Assembly (NCBI RefSeq): GCF_003666245.1
Contig: NZ_MJLZ01000041.1
Location: 1 to 39,025, forward strand
Length of the DNA stretch: 39,025 bases
DNA from: Brenneria alni
Lineage (GTDB): Bacteria > Pseudomonadota > Gammaproteobacteria > Enterobacterales > Enterobacteriaceae
Direction: 5' to 3'
Under the pieces are notes generated by a model. It saw only the letters and a program-made list of their open reading frames with translations. It searched no databases and was not told where the DNA came from. Position numbers and translations under genes: made by a program. Shown here piece by piece: positions 8,914 to 18,101 of this stretch; the stretch's first letter is position 1, and every line of letters starts with the position of its first letter.

Positions 8914-9180
8914 ATCAATTTCCTCTTTGTTTTTTGCATCATATCAAGAGATCGACTTTGAAACTCAGTATGATTCATAGGGTAATGATTCGCGTAATGC
9001 AACAAGCAACGCTAAATCTGAGCGCAGACAAATACGTCTGTAGAGTGTAAATAATCAGTATTAATAGCGAAAACAATTTATCGCCGTCAGGTTAAGGCCG
9101 GGATGGATTATCAGGGCTGTGGACAAGGCAGGCAGAAGTGCTTAAATCGCCAGCATTGTTATCAAACCTAATGATAAACC

Positions 9181-9320
9181 ATTATGGCCGGGAAGGGGGT
9201 GAAAATCCTCCGCAGCCCCCGCTGCTGTGATGCCGACAAACCCGTTAACACCACTGATCGACTCGATTGGGAAGGAACGGGGGAGGATGACGCAAAGCCA
9301 GAAGACCGGCCTGACGGCTA
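9181..9320 (+). ncRNA. Cobalamin (adenosylcobalamin) riboswitch aptamer
   Basis: Leader RNA of the cbi operon. Conserved core pieces appear in the order known for the family: GCCGGGAAGGGGGTGAAAATCC at the start, then GCAGCCCCCGCTGCTGTGA. ACACCACTG and GGGAAGG follow in the variable arms, and the B12 box AGCCAGAAGACCGGCCTG is at about 9297-9314. When adenosylcobalamin is plentiful this aptamer is expected to block expression of the genes downstream. An ATG at 9184 opens a frame through the aptamer into cbiA, but that is RNA structure, not protein. The stretch 8914-9180 before it must contain the operon promoter; I could not place one with confidence, and no PocR-type regulator gene is in the window. 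Confidence 0.95.
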
Positions 9321-9411
9321 CAGAGATTCAACTCCTTCGGTGGGAAGTGAGTTGTCATTCGATGCGCGCAGCGTCAATGCTGTTTTTGCGTATCCTGTTG
9401 ACACTTGCATT

Positions 9412-9435
9412 CCCGTCCGCAACGGCGGGATTTTT
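9412..9435 (+). promoter_or_regulatory. Riboswitch expression-platform hairpin overlapping the cbiA ribosome site
   Basis: CCCGTC (9412-9417) can pair with GGCGGG (9424-9429), with one wobble and a short CGCAAC loop. It is followed by ATTTTT, and the next three bases are the cbiA ATG. The 3' arm (GGCGGGA) is also the only plausible Shine-Dalgarno sequence at correct spacing. The hairpin could therefore act as a ribosome-site sequesterer, and, with its T run, perhaps as a weak terminator. It lies about 90 bases after the B12 box, where an expression platform is expected. The pairing is seen in the sequence; the switching role is inferred. Confidence 0.65.
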
Positions 9436-10818
9436 ATGGCATGTTCAGGTAAAAGAGCGTTTGTTATCGCGGGCACCGGCAGCGGTTGTGGCAAAACCAC
9501 CGTGACGCTGGGCATATTACGTGCGCTGATGCAGCGCGGATTATCCGTACAACCGTTTAAAGTCGGGCCTGACTATCTTGATGTCGGCTGGCACCGTGCC
9601 GTATGCGGGGTTGCTTCACGCAACCTTGATGCTTTCATGCTCCACGTCTCAACGCTGAACGGCCTCTATAAGCAGCATATCCGCCACGCAGATGTGGCGG
9701 TGATCGAAGGGGTGATGGGGCTTTACGACGGCTACGGCACCGATCCCGACTATTGCAGTACGGCCTCGATGGCGAAACAACTGGGCTGTCCGGTAATTTT
9801 GCTGGTGGATGGCAAAGCGGCGTCTACCTCGGTTGCGGCGACCGTCATGGGCTTTTGCCGCTTTGATCCTGCGTTGACGATAGCCGGCGTAATGGTTAAC
9901 CGCGTCAATTCGGCACAACATTACGCGCTGATTCGCCAGGCCATTGAGCACTACTGCGGTATTCCGGTGCTGGGCCGCTTGCCGGTGATGGATGATATTG
10001 CGCTGCCTTCCCGTCACCTCGGCCTTATTCCCGCCAAAGAACAGAATCATGACGATGGCCGCTGGCAGCGTCTGGCCCAGCAGGTAGAACAGACGCTGGA
10101 TATTGACCGCCTGCTGGCGCTGTGCGGTATCACCGCCCTACCGGAGGGGGAGGCGCCCGCGTTGCCGGATCCTGCGCTGGCGGAGGGCCTGACGCTGGCG
10201 CTGGCAGATGATGAAGCCTTTAACTTCTACTATCAGGACAATCTTGATCTGCTGGAACAGGCCGGGGTTCGTCTCCGACGTTTCAGCCCGCTGCATGATA
10301 GCCGACTCCCTGATGGTCAGATGATCTATATCGGTGGCGGTTATCCCGAGGTCTACGCCGCGCAATTAACCGCCAACACCTCGATGCGTCAGGCGTTGCG
10401 GGAGGCCCATCGTCGGCAGATCCCGCTGTATGCCGAGTGCGGCGGGCTGATGTATTTAGGTGACGGGCTGACCGATGCCGACGGTCAGCGGCACGCAATG
10501 GCGGGGGTTCTGCCCGGCGAAAGCCTGATGGGGAAGCGGCTTACCCGCTTCGGTTACTGTCAGGCTCAGGCCCGCCGAGACACCTTATTGGCCGCGCAGG
10601 GCGAGGTGCTGCGCGGTCACGAGTTCCATTATTCTGATTTTTCCACTGCGCTGGCACCCGCGTATGATTGCACAAAAAGGCGTGATGGCGCGGTAATACA
10701 ACACTGGCAGGGCGGTTATCAGCTCGATCAGACCTGCGCTGGCTATCTTCATCTTCACTTTGCCCAGCGTCCGGGGCTGCTTGACCGCTGGCTTACCTGC
10801 GCCAGGAGCCGGTTATGA
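9436..10818 (+). CDS. cbiA: CbiA, cobyrinate a,c-diamide synthase
   Basis: ATP- and glutamine-dependent amidation of side chains a and c of cobyrinate in the cytoplasm. The start at 9436 gives 460 residues (Salmonella 459) and begins just before the family's conserved AFVIAGTGSGCGKTTVTLG. The longer frame back to 9184 runs through the riboswitch and is rejected. Domains are an N-terminal dethiobiotin-synthetase-like ATPase with P-loop GTGSGCGKTT at residues 13-22, VQPFKVGPDYLD and VIEGVMGLYDG, then a C-terminal type I glutamine amidotransferase with nucleophile Cys335 in AECGGLMYLG and a late GHEFHYSDF motif. It is the first gene of the operon and overlaps cbiB by 4 bases (ATGA). Confidence 0.97.
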   Translation: MACSGKRAFVIAGTGSGCGKTTVTLGILRALMQRGLSVQPFKVGPDYLDVGWHRAVCGVASRNLDAFMLHVSTLNGLYKQHIRHADVAVIEGVMGLYDGYGTDPDYCSTASMAKQLGCPVILLVDGKAASTSVAATVMGFCRFDPALTIAGVMVNRVNSAQHYALIRQAIEHYCGIPVLGRLPVMDDIALPSRHLGLIPAKEQNHDDGRWQRLAQQVEQTLDIDRLLALCGITALPEGEAPALPDPALAEGLTLALADDEAFNFYYQDNLDLLEQAGVRLRRFSPLHDSRLPDGQMIYIGGGYPEVYAAQLTANTSMRQALREAHRRQIPLYAECGGLMYLGDGLTDADGQRHAMAGVLPGESLMGKRLTRFGYCQAQARRDTLLAAQGEVLRGHEFHYSDFSTALAPAYDCTKRRDGAVIQHWQGGYQLDQTCAGYLHLHFAQRPGLLDRWLTCARSRL

Positions 10819-11780
10819 CGCTGAGTGCCTGGTTTACCGCGTTTTTACTCGACTGCTGGCTGGGCGATCCGCCGCATTGGCCGCATCCGGTACGCTGGAT
10901 AGGCAAGCTGATTTCCTGGCTGCAATGCGCTATTCGCGCCCGTTGTCGTACTGAACGGGCGCTCAGGATCGGGGGCGCGCTACTGTGGCTGGTGGTCGTG
11001 GCGGTGACCGGCGCGTTGAGCTGGTTTTTTTTAGCATTGATGACGGCGATCCATCCGTGGATCGGCTGGCTGGCGGAAGTCTGGATGATTTACACCCTGC
11101 TGGCGGGGCGCTGTCTGAGCGACGCGGCCCTGGCGGTACATCGGGCATTACAGCATGGCACGCTGGCCGAGAGTCGCCAGCAGCTTTCGTGGATTGTCGG
11201 GCGTGATACCTCGCAGCTTGAAAAACCGCAGATTACCCGCGCCGTGGTGGAAACCGTGGCGGAGAACAGCGTCGATGGCGTGATTGCTCCGCTGTTTTTC
11301 CTGATGCTCGGCGGCGCACCACTGGCAATGGTCTATAAAGCCGTCAATACCCTCGACTCGATGGTGGGTTATAAAACTCCTCAATACCGGGCCATCGGCG
11401 CTGTTTCTGCTCGCATGGACGACATCGCCAACCTGATCCCGGCCCGGTTGAGCTGGTTGTTGCTGAGTGCCGCCGCCTGGCTATTGCGAGCCGATTACCG
11501 GCAGGCATGGCGTATCGGCTGGCGCGATCGCTATCAGCATTCCAGCCCCAACTGCGCCTGGCCGGAGGCGACAATGGCCGGGGCGCTTGGCGTGCGTCTG
11601 GGCGGCCCTAATAACTATTTCGGTGAGCGGGTAGAGAAACCCTGGATAGGTGATGAGTGCCGGGAAATAGCACTGGACGATATCCCGCGCAGCATCCGCC
11701 TGATGAAGATTGCCTCACTGCTGGCGCTGCTGCTGTTTGCCGCCGTACATCTTTTGCTGTCAACCGCCCTGGCGGTATAG
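10815..11780 (+). CDS. cbiB: CbiB, adenosylcobinamide-phosphate synthase
   Basis: Integral inner-membrane enzyme (321 residues; Salmonella 319) that joins (R)-1-amino-2-propanol phosphate from CobD to adenosylcobyric acid. Family signatures are DCWLGDPPHWPHPVRWIGKLI near the N-terminus, a membrane pair at about residues 55-100, VVETVAENSVDGVIAPLFF, VYKAVNTLDSMVGYK, and the terminal WPEATMAGALGVRLGGPNNYFG. The C-terminus ends in a hydrophobic helix. The ATG overlaps the cbiA stop. It links the minus-strand pduX-cobD pair to this operon, because their product is its substrate. Confidence 0.96.
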   Translation: MTLSAWFTAFLLDCWLGDPPHWPHPVRWIGKLISWLQCAIRARCRTERALRIGGALLWLVVVAVTGALSWFFLALMTAIHPWIGWLAEVWMIYTLLAGRCLSDAALAVHRALQHGTLAESRQQLSWIVGRDTSQLEKPQITRAVVETVAENSVDGVIAPLFFLMLGGAPLAMVYKAVNTLDSMVGYKTPQYRAIGAVSARMDDIANLIPARLSWLLLSAAAWLLRADYRQAWRIGWRDRYQHSSPNCAWPEATMAGALGVRLGGPNNYFGERVEKPWIGDECREIALDDIPRSIRLMKIASLLALLLFAAVHLLLSTALAV

Positions 11781-11795
11781 AACAAGGAAAACCCA

Positions 11796-12428
11796 ATGAG
11801 TTATCTCCAGCATCCACAACAGATTGAACGGCAAAGTTTTGAAATCATCAGCGCTATTATTGCCCGCGAATACCCCGGTTACCGTTTCGCTGATGAAGGG
11901 CAGGAAGCGGTGATCAAACGGGTGATCCATACCACGGCAGATTTTGACTGGCTGGATGTACTGTGGTTTTCGCCGGATGTGCTGACGCGCATTACTGACG
12001 GCCTGCGGGCGGGCTGTGTGCTCTATACCGATACCACTATGGCGTTATCGGGCATCAATAAAACGTTGCTCGCGCAGTTGGGCTGCGAGTGCCGCTGTTT
12101 TATCAGCGATCCGCGCGTGGTGGCGCGGGCCAAAGCAGCAACCATCACGCGCTCGATGGCGGCGGTGGATATCGCGCTGGATGAACCGGGCAATAAGCTA
12201 TTTGTATTTGGCAACGCGCCGACCGCGCTGTTCCGTTTATTGGAGCGGCAGGCGTCGCCGCTGGCGGTGATTGGCGTACCGGTGGGGTTTGTGGGGGCGG
12301 CGGAATCGAAAGACGCGCTGATTCACAGTGGCCTGCCCTGTATTGCCGCCGCAGGGCGTAAAGGCGGCAGCAATGTGGCGGCGGCGATCGTCAATGCCAT
12401 TTTGTATCGTATCCGGGAGATGCTGTGA
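11796..12428 (+). CDS. cbiC: CbiC, cobalt-precorrin-8 methylmutase
   Basis: Moves the C-11 methyl group to C-12, turning cobalt-precorrin-8 into cobyrinate. The length of 210 residues equals the family norm. Recognisable parts are [12 protein letters not shown] at the start (general precorrin isomerase opening), [17 protein letters not shown] around 70-86 including the conserved substrate-contacting region, then [14 protein letters not shown] and [16 protein letters not shown]. The start follows an AAGGAAAA site, 15 bp after cbiB. Its end overlaps cbiD as GTGA. Confidence 0.96.
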   Translation: MSYLQHPQQIERQSFEIISAIIAREYPGYRFADEGQEAVIKRVIHTTADFDWLDVLWFSPDVLTRITDGLRAGCVLYTDTTMALSGINKTLLAQLGCECRCFISDPRVVARAKAATITRSMAAVDIALDEPGNKLFVFGNAPTALFRLLERQASPLAVIGVPVGFVGAAESKDALIHSGLPCIAAAGRKGGSNVAAAIVNAILYRIREML

Positions 12429-13606
12429 ATCACGATCCTCAAAACATCGATCCTCAAAACATCGATCCTCAAAATCATGACGTACAGTTGGACACGGTCT
12501 GGCACAAGGGCAGGCAATACCGTAAAGGCTATACCACCGGCTCCTGTGCGACGGCGGCGGCGAAGGTGGCCGCATTGATGGTGTTGCGCCAGCAGACGAT
12601 CAGTCAGGTGTCCATCGTCACCCCGTCCGGCGTCACGCTGTATCTCAATGTGGAGCAACCGCTGATTGAAGGCCGACAGGCCACGGCGGCGATCCGCAAA
12701 GATGGCGGCGATGACGTGGATGCCACCCACGGTATGCTGATTTTTGCCAGGGTGACGCTATGCGAGCATGGCGAGATCCATATTCGCGGTGGCGACGGGG
12801 TCGGCGCCGTCACCCGCAAAGGTATCGGCTTGCCGGTCGGCAGCCCGGCGATCAACCTCACGCCGCTGCAAACCATCGAAGCCAGCGTGCGCGAGGTAAT
12901 CGGCCCCTCACGCGGTGCGGAAGTAGAGATTTTTGCCCCGGAAGGCGCGGCGCGGGCAAAGAAAACCTATAACGGACGGCTGGGTATCCTCGGCGGTATT
13001 TCCATCATCGGCACCACCGGGATTGTCACGCCGATGTCGGAAGAGAGCTGGAAGCGTTCGCTGGCGCTGGAGCTGGAAATGAAACGCGCCGCCGGAGAGA
13101 ACCAGGTCATTCTGGTGCCCGGCAACCACGGTGAACGGTTTGTGCGCGAGCATCTGGGCCTGAACAGCCAGCGCGTGGTCATTATGAGCAACTTTGTCGG
13201 CTATATGTTGCAGGAAGCGGTACGGCTCGGGTTTCGCCATGTGGTGCTGATCGGGCACCCCGGCAAGCTGGTGAAGGTGGCGGCCGGTATTTTCCATACC
13301 CACAGCCATATTGCCGACGGACGGATGGAAACCCTGATTGCCCATCTGGCATTGATGGGGGCGCCGCATGATTTATTACGGGCGGTGAATCGGTGCGATA
13401 CCACTGAAGCGGCAATGGAGCTGATCGCCGGGTACGGTTTTCAGGCGGTGTACCATCGTCTCGCGCAGCGGATTTGTGAACGGGTGAACGACATGCTGCG
13501 TTTTTCAGCCGAACCGCCGAGTGTCGATGCCATCCTGTTCGCTTTCGACAATAATGTTCTGGGAACCAACCGCCCGTTGCATGACATTCTGGAGGCGCTG
13601 CAATGA
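12425..13606 (+). CDS. cbiD: CbiD, cobalt-precorrin-5B C1-methyltransferase
   Basis: Methylates C-1 of the corrin ring precursor with S-adenosylmethionine in the anaerobic route. 393 residues. The family opening [20 protein letters not shown] starts only at about residue 36, and [56 protein letters not shown] and [15 protein letters not shown] are all present. The start is a GTG that overlaps the cbiC stop (GTGA). The N-terminus before the domain is about 14 residues longer than Salmonella CbiD because of an in-frame DPQNI repeat. Initiation could also occur inside the repeat region, but no other good start is seen before the domain. Confidence 0.95.
   Translation: MNHDPQNIDPQNIDPQNHDVQLDTVWHKGRQYRKGYTTGSCATAAAKVAALMVLRQQTISQVSIVTPSGVTLYLNVEQPLIEGRQATAAIRKDGGDDVDATHGMLIFARVTLCEHGEIHIRGGDGVGAVTRKGIGLPVGSPAINLTPLQTIEASVREVIGPSRGAEVEIFAPEGAARAKKTYNGRLGILGGISIIGTTGIVTPMSEESWKRSLALELEMKRAAGENQVILVPGNHGERFVREHLGLNSQRVVIMSNFVGYMLQEAVRLGFRHVVLIGHPGKLVKVAAGIFHTHSHIADGRMETLIAHLALMGAPHDLLRAVNRCDTTEAAMELIAGYGFQAVYHRLAQRICERVNDMLRFSAEPPSVDAILFAFDNNVLGTNRPLHDILEALQ
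12434..12475 (+). repeat. 15-bp tandem repeat in the 5' end of cbiD
   Basis: The unit GATCCTCAAAACATC occurs at 12434-12448 and 12449-12463, with a third partial copy at 12464-12475 diverging at its end. Because the unit is 15 bp, it adds DPQNI in frame each time. It lies right after the GTG start, so copy-number change would lengthen the N-terminal tail without a frameshift. Confidence 0.95.
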
Positions 13607-14205
13607 TCGCTGTCGTTGGCATTGGCCCCGGCGCGCTGGCGCATTTGACGCCGGAGGCGCAGCGGGCGATAGCCCATGCTGAGGTGTTAGTCGGCGGGGC
13701 GCGGCATTTGGCGCTGTTTCCTGCTTTTGCTGGTACGACCCGGCGGCTGGACGCCGACCTTGCCGCACTGGTGAGCTGGCTTGACCGGCAAAAAACCAGA
13801 CAGGTGGTGGTGCTGGCGTCCGGCGATCCGCTGCTGTATGGCATCGGCAAGCGGCTGTCGACCCATTTCACCGCCGACGATCTGCGCATCATCCCCGGTA
13901 TCAGCGCGGTGCAATACCTGTGCGCCCGCGTGGCGCTGGATATGAATGACATTTACCTCACCAGCAGCCACGGTCGTCAGCCGGATTTTGACTGGATTTT
14001 ACAGCATGACAAGGTGGCGATGGTGACCGACGAGCATATCGGGCCGCGAGCCATTGCCGAGGCGATTCTGCAACGCCGGCTCCGGCGCACGCTGCTGATT
14101 GGTGAAAATCTCTCTTTGCCGGATGAGCGCATCCATCGTCTGCAACCGGAGGAGGTGGCGCAACGCTATGATATGAATGTGGTGGTGATCCTCAATGAAA
14201 GATGA
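13603..14205 (+). CDS. cbiE: CbiE, cobalt-precorrin-7 C5-methyltransferase
   Basis: SAM-dependent tetrapyrrole methylase (200 residues) adding the C-5 methyl group. It starts with the class signature [37 protein letters not shown] is the second glycine-rich SAM loop, followed by [13 protein letters not shown] and LTSSHGRQP. It works with CbiT, which handles C-15 methylation and decarboxylation; the two are fused as CobL in aerobic organisms, and here they overlap by 11 bases. It overlaps cbiD by 4 bases. Confidence 0.95.
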   Translation: MIAVVGIGPGALAHLTPEAQRAIAHAEVLVGGARHLALFPAFAGTTRRLDADLAALVSWLDRQKTRQVVVLASGDPLLYGIGKRLSTHFTADDLRIIPGISAVQYLCARVALDMNDIYLTSSHGRQPDFDWILQHDKVAMVTDEHIGPRAIAEAILQRRLRRTLLIGENLSLPDERIHRLQPEEVAQRYDMNVVVILNER

Positions 14206-14764
14206 TGAATTTTTACGCGGCCAACGCGTGCCGATGACCAAAGAGCCGGTGCGTTTACTGGCGCTGGAGCGGCTGGCGCTGGGTAACGCCCGGCACCTGA
14301 TTGATATTGGCGCCGGAACCGGCAGCGTGGCGCTGGAAGCCGCGCTGCGTTTTCCGGCGCTTCGGGTATCTGCCATTGAGCGCAATCCGGCGGCGCTGGC
14401 GCTGATTGAGGAAAATCGCTGGCGGTTTGGTTGCAACAATGTGGAAATTATCGCCGGCGCCGCGCCGCTAACGCTTGATGTTATGGCGGATGCGGCGTTT
14501 ATCGGCGGCAGCGGCGGGCAGCTTACCGCCTTGATTGACTGGGCGCTGGCGCATCTGCTTCCCGGTGGCCGTCTGGTGCTGACCTTTATCCTGCTGGATA
14601 ATCTGCATCAGGCGCTGGCGCATTTAGGGCGGCTTGAGGTAAGCGCGCTGGAATGCACGCTATTACAGGTTTCAGCCCTGACGCCGCTGGGCAGCGGTCA
14701 TTATTTTAAACCGAATAATCCCACCTATCTTATTTCCTGCTGCAAGGAGCAAAACCATGCCTGA
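14195..14764 (+). CDS. cbiT: CbiT, cobalt-precorrin-6B C15-methyltransferase (decarboxylating)
   Basis: A 189-residue class I SAM methyltransferase that methylates C-15 and decarboxylates the acetate on C-12. Conserved parts are [20 protein letters not shown] at the N-terminus, motif [39 protein letters not shown] and FIGGSGGQL. Unlike its neighbours it has a Rossmann methyltransferase fold, not the tetrapyrrole-methylase fold. It overlaps cbiE by 11 bases and cbiF by 8. Confidence 0.95.
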   Translation: MKDDEFLRGQRVPMTKEPVRLLALERLALGNARHLIDIGAGTGSVALEAALRFPALRVSAIERNPAALALIEENRWRFGCNNVEIIAGAAPLTLDVMADAAFIGGSGGQLTALIDWALAHLLPGGRLVLTFILLDNLHQALAHLGRLEVSALECTLLQVSALTPLGSGHYFKPNNPTYLISCCKEQNHA

Positions 14765-15551
14765 ACACCACGTGAACCGCGATAAAAATTTTGATACCCG
14801 CAAGGTATGGTTTGTGGGCGCGGGGCCGGGCGAACGCGAGTTAATTACGCTGAAAGGCTATCGCCTGTTGCAACAGGCAGAGGTGGTGATCTATGCCGGG
14901 TCGCTGATTAATACCGAATTACTCGACTATTGCCCCGCGCAGGCGGCACGGCATGACAGCGCGGGCCTGACGCTTGAACAAATTATTGCGCTGATGGTGA
15001 GCGGCGTGCGTGACGGCAAGCTGGTGGTGCGGCTGCAAACGGGCGATCTCTCGCTGTATGGTTCGATCCGCGAACAGGGCGAGGCGCTGGCGGAACACGG
15101 CATCGGCTTTGTGTCGGTGCCGGGCGTGAGTGCGTTTCTGGGGGCAGCAGCGCAGCTTGGGGTGGAGTACACCGTACCGCAAGTGGCGCAAAGTCTGATT
15201 ATCACTCGTATGGAAGGGCGCACGCCGATGCCGCCGCGGGAACAACTGGAGGCCTTTGCCGTCCATCAGACCTCAATGGCGATATTCCTGTCGGTACAGG
15301 ATATCCACGGGGTGGTTGAACGCCTCAGGGCCGGTGGCTATCCGGCCACTACGCCGGTGGCGGTGGTATATAAGGCCACCTGGCCGGAAAGCCGTACAGT
15401 TCGCGGCACATTGGCGGATATTGCCGAACAGGTGCGCGCCGCAGCAATACGCAAAACGGCGCTCATTCTGGTCGGTGCGTTTCTCGGTGACGAATACCAC
15501 TATTCCAGACTCTATGATGCGGAATTTAGCCATGAATATCGTCAAGCCTGA
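14757..15551 (+). CDS. cbiF: CbiF, cobalt-precorrin-4 C11-methyltransferase
   Basis: Tetrapyrrole methylase of 264 residues that methylates C-11. [21 protein letters not shown] begins the fold at about residue 15, then [27 protein letters not shown] and [32 protein letters not shown] is typical for CbiF/CobM. The first 14 residues are a polar lead-in. An SD-like AAGGAG precedes the ATG at good spacing inside the cbiT end. Its last 20 bases are shared with cbiG. Confidence 0.95.
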   Translation: MPEHHVNRDKNFDTRKVWFVGAGPGERELITLKGYRLLQQAEVVIYAGSLINTELLDYCPAQAARHDSAGLTLEQIIALMVSGVRDGKLVVRLQTGDLSLYGSIREQGEALAEHGIGFVSVPGVSAFLGAAAQLGVEYTVPQVAQSLIITRMEGRTPMPPREQLEAFAVHQTSMAIFLSVQDIHGVVERLRAGGYPATTPVAVVYKATWPESRTVRGTLADIAEQVRAAAIRKTALILVGAFLGDEYHYSRLYDAEFSHEYRQA

Positions 15552-16587
15552 ATCGATAGCGGTGTTTTGCCTGACCCCCGGCGGCGTGCGGTTGGCCCGA
15601 CGTTTACAGGCTCATCTGCCGCTGACCTGTTTTACCAGTGAAAAGATGCTGGAACCGGGGTTTGTTGCTTTTAGCGGTAGTTTTGCCGAAACCCTGCGTG
15701 AAGCCTTCACCACGTTTAGCGCTCTGGTGGTGGTGGGCGCAACCGGTATCACGGTGCGGGCGATTGCCCCTTTGGTCAATGACAAGATGACCGATCCGGC
15801 GGTGGTGGTGATTGATGAACAAGGGCGGCATGTGATCAGTCTGCTGTCCGGTCACGTTGGCGGCGCCAATGCGTTGACCCGTTATTTAGCAGGGCTGCTG
15901 GGGGCCTCTCCGGTTATCACCACCGCGACCGATGTTAACCAGATGGCGTCGCTGGATATGCTGGCCGGTGAGCTGGGGGCGGATATAGCGGATTGCCGTC
16001 AGGCGGTGAAGGAGGTGAACCAGAGGCTGGTCAGCGCGCAAAAAGTCGGGCTGTGGTGGGATGAACCGTTACTCAGCGAACGGGCGCGTTGCGATGTGCG
16101 GGGCTTTATCGCCGTAGAGTGCCTGGAGGCGTTGCCGGAGCTGGATGCACTGGTGTGTGTCAGCTTGCGGGACAACCTGCCGGCGCTGCCGTTGCCGACC
16201 TACAGGCTGGTGCCCCGCCGGGTGGTGGCGGGGATCGGCTGCCGCCGGGCGACGCCGCTGGACACGCTGGCCGGATTGCTGTCGCGCCAACTGGCTGATA
16301 ACCATTTTGACCCGCTGGCGTTGCGGGCCATTGGCAGCGTCACCCTTAAGCAACATGAACCGGCGCTTAACCAACTGGCGCAACGCTGTCGTGTCCCCTT
16401 TGAACTGTTCAGTGCAGAGACGCTGAGTCTTCATGAACACCGCTTTCCCGCTTCCGACTTTGTCCGTCAGACTGTGGGCGTCGGCAGCGTGTCACAACCT
16501 GTCGCCTGGCTGATGAGCAACGGCGGATTGGTTGGCACCACCCTGCGTGAGCAGGGTGTCACTATTACCCTGGGAGTATTGCATTGA
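15532..16587 (+). CDS. cbiG: CbiG, cobalt-precorrin-5A hydrolase
   Basis: Opens the delta-lactone of cobalt-precorrin-5A and releases the extruded two-carbon fragment as acetaldehyde, the ring-contraction hydrolysis step. From the ATG at 15532 it has 351 residues, the same as Salmonella CbiG; the open frame extends upstream inside cbiF, but that part has no homology pattern. Blocks are the N-terminal [63 protein letters not shown] and ITTATDVN, and the C-terminal domain [17 protein letters not shown] 20-base overlap with cbiF implies coupled translation. Confidence 0.95.
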   Translation: MNIVKPESIAVFCLTPGGVRLARRLQAHLPLTCFTSEKMLEPGFVAFSGSFAETLREAFTTFSALVVVGATGITVRAIAPLVNDKMTDPAVVVIDEQGRHVISLLSGHVGGANALTRYLAGLLGASPVITTATDVNQMASLDMLAGELGADIADCRQAVKEVNQRLVSAQKVGLWWDEPLLSERARCDVRGFIAVECLEALPELDALVCVSLRDNLPALPLPTYRLVPRRVVAGIGCRRATPLDTLAGLLSRQLADNHFDPLALRAIGSVTLKQHEPALNQLAQRCRVPFELFSAETLSLHEHRFPASDFVRQTVGVGSVSQPVAWLMSNGGLVGTTLREQGVTITLGVLH

Positions 16588-17312
16588 TGTTAACCGTGAT
16601 CGGCATTGGGCCGGGCAGTGAAGCCATGATGACGCAGGACGCCATTGCGGCAATTCAGGATGCGGAAATTATCGTGGGTTACAAAACCTATACCCATCTG
16701 GTGAAGCGACTGACCGGCGATAAGCAGGTGATTAAAACCGGGATGTGTAAAGAGATCGAACGTTGCCAGACGGCGATCGATCTGGCAATGACCGGCCATA
16801 AGGTGGCGCTGATCAGCAGCGGCGACGCCGGTATTTACGGCATGGCCGGGCTGGTGCTGGAACTGGTCGGCCAGCAGCGGTTGGATCTGGAGGTGAGGCT
16901 GGTAGCCGGTATTACCGCCAGCATTGCGGCGGCCTCTCTGCTGGGCGCGCCGCTGATGCATGACTTTTGTCACATCAGCCTGAGCGATCTGCTGACGCCG
17001 TGGCCGGTTATCGAAAAGCGTGTTGTTGCGGCGGCACAGGCCGACTTTGTTATCTGTTTCTATAACCCGCGCAGCCGTGGCCGTGAAGGGCATCTGGCGC
17101 GGGCGTTTGAACTGATGAAACCCTGGACATCGCCCCAGACGCCGGTCGGCGTGGTCAAGGCGGCCGGGCGCAAGAAAGAAGAAAAATGGATCACCACCTT
17201 CGGCGAGATGGATTTCACCCCGGTGGACATGACCAGTCTGGTGATTATCGGCAATAAGACCACCTATTGCCGTGACGGGCTGATGATCACCCCCAGAGGC
17301 TATGAACTGTGA
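16587..17312 (+). CDS. cbiH: CbiH, cobalt-factor III / precorrin-3 C17-methyltransferase
   Basis: Methylates C-17 and promotes ring contraction. The ATG at 16587 gives 241 residues, as in Salmonella, and overlaps the cbiG TGA by a single base (TGATG); a TTG one codon earlier is less likely. [19 protein letters not shown] is the SAM-binding opening, then VGYKTYTHLVKRL, TGMCKEIERC, ISSGDAGIYGMAGL and VAGITASIAAASLLGAPLMHDFCHIS. The last carries the CbiH-typical MHDFCHISLSDLLTPW. The C-terminus reads CFYNPRSRGR and VVKAAGRKKE, also characteristic. Confidence 0.96.
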   Translation: MLTVIGIGPGSEAMMTQDAIAAIQDAEIIVGYKTYTHLVKRLTGDKQVIKTGMCKEIERCQTAIDLAMTGHKVALISSGDAGIYGMAGLVLELVGQQRLDLEVRLVAGITASIAAASLLGAPLMHDFCHISLSDLLTPWPVIEKRVVAAAQADFVICFYNPRSRGREGHLARAFELMKPWTSPQTPVGVVKAAGRKKEEKWITTFGEMDFTPVDMTSLVIIGNKTTYCRDGLMITPRGYEL

Positions 17313-18100
17313 ACAACCCGGCGATCCATGTGTTCGGCGGCACCCGTGATGCCCGGTTGATTTGTCAGGCGCTGGATGCGGCGGGTGAGCGCTACCGGCT
17401 TTCTGTCGCCACGGAGACGGGAAAACAACTGGCGGGCAACCTTGCGGGTGAGGTGGTGGTAGGCCGGATGGATGCGGACGCCATCACCGATTACCTCGCC
17501 ACGCGTCAGGTTCGTTGGGTGATTGACGCCTCACATCCCTACGCCGACGCGCTGCACCAGAATGTGGTGGTTGCCTGCCGCCGTTTACCGGTGCTGCTGA
17601 CTCGCTATCAGCGGCCCAGTGACATTGACGCCATCGACCACCCCTTGCTGCATAAGGTCGATAGTCTGGCGGCGGCCTGCACGGTCGCCCGCCGGTTCGG
17701 GCCGCGCGTGCTGTTGACCACCGGCAGTAAGGAACTGGCGGCTTACCGGCAAAACCTGCCGGAAAAATACCTGCTGGCGCGGGTATTGCCGACGGCATCG
17801 GTATTGGCGCAGTGCGAGGCGCTGGGGCTGGGCGTTGAACAGATTATTGCCCAGTGCGGGCCGTTCAGTCCGGCGTTTAATCAGGCGCTGTATGAGCACT
17901 GTCAGCCGGACGTGGTGATCACCAAAGAGTCGGGTGCGCAAGGCGGCTATCAGCAAAAGGTGGCCCCTTGTCTGGCGCTGGCTATTCCCTGCATCGTGGT
18001 TCGCCGTCCGGCGGTATCGGCAGGATCGCATGAGCAGGTCGCCACGCTGGATGAATTTTCCCAGCGGCTGGCCTGCTGGCAGACACAACGAGGACGATAA
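17309..18100 (+). CDS. cbiJ: CbiJ, cobalt-precorrin-6A reductase
   Basis: Pyridine-nucleotide-dependent reduction of cobalt-precorrin-6A to 6B. A GTG start overlapping the cbiH stop (GTGA) gives 263 residues, the family length. Landmarks are HVFGGTRDARLICQAL at the N-terminus, VGRMDADAITDYLA, VIDASHPYADALHQNV, LLTTGSKELAAY and VITKESGAQGGYQQKV. It is one base away from cbiK and uses the same reading order as Salmonella. Confidence 0.95.
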   Translation: MNNPAIHVFGGTRDARLICQALDAAGERYRLSVATETGKQLAGNLAGEVVVGRMDADAITDYLATRQVRWVIDASHPYADALHQNVVVACRRLPVLLTRYQRPSDIDAIDHPLLHKVDSLAAACTVARRFGPRVLLTTGSKELAAYRQNLPEKYLLARVLPTASVLAQCEALGLGVEQIIAQCGPFSPAFNQALYEHCQPDVVITKESGAQGGYQQKVAPCLALAIPCIVVRRPAVSAGSHEQVATLDEFSQRLACWQTQRGR

Positions 18101-18101
18101 A

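Noticed and set aside
9184-9435. N-terminal 84-codon extension of cbiA from the ATG at 9184
   Set aside because: It is the translation of the cobalamin riboswitch; the CbiA family start and length fit 9436.
12908-13952. Long minus-strand frames (153 and 256 codons) across cbiD/cbiE
   Set aside because: Antisense shadows produced by GC-rich coding bias; no motif and they overlap conserved genes completely.
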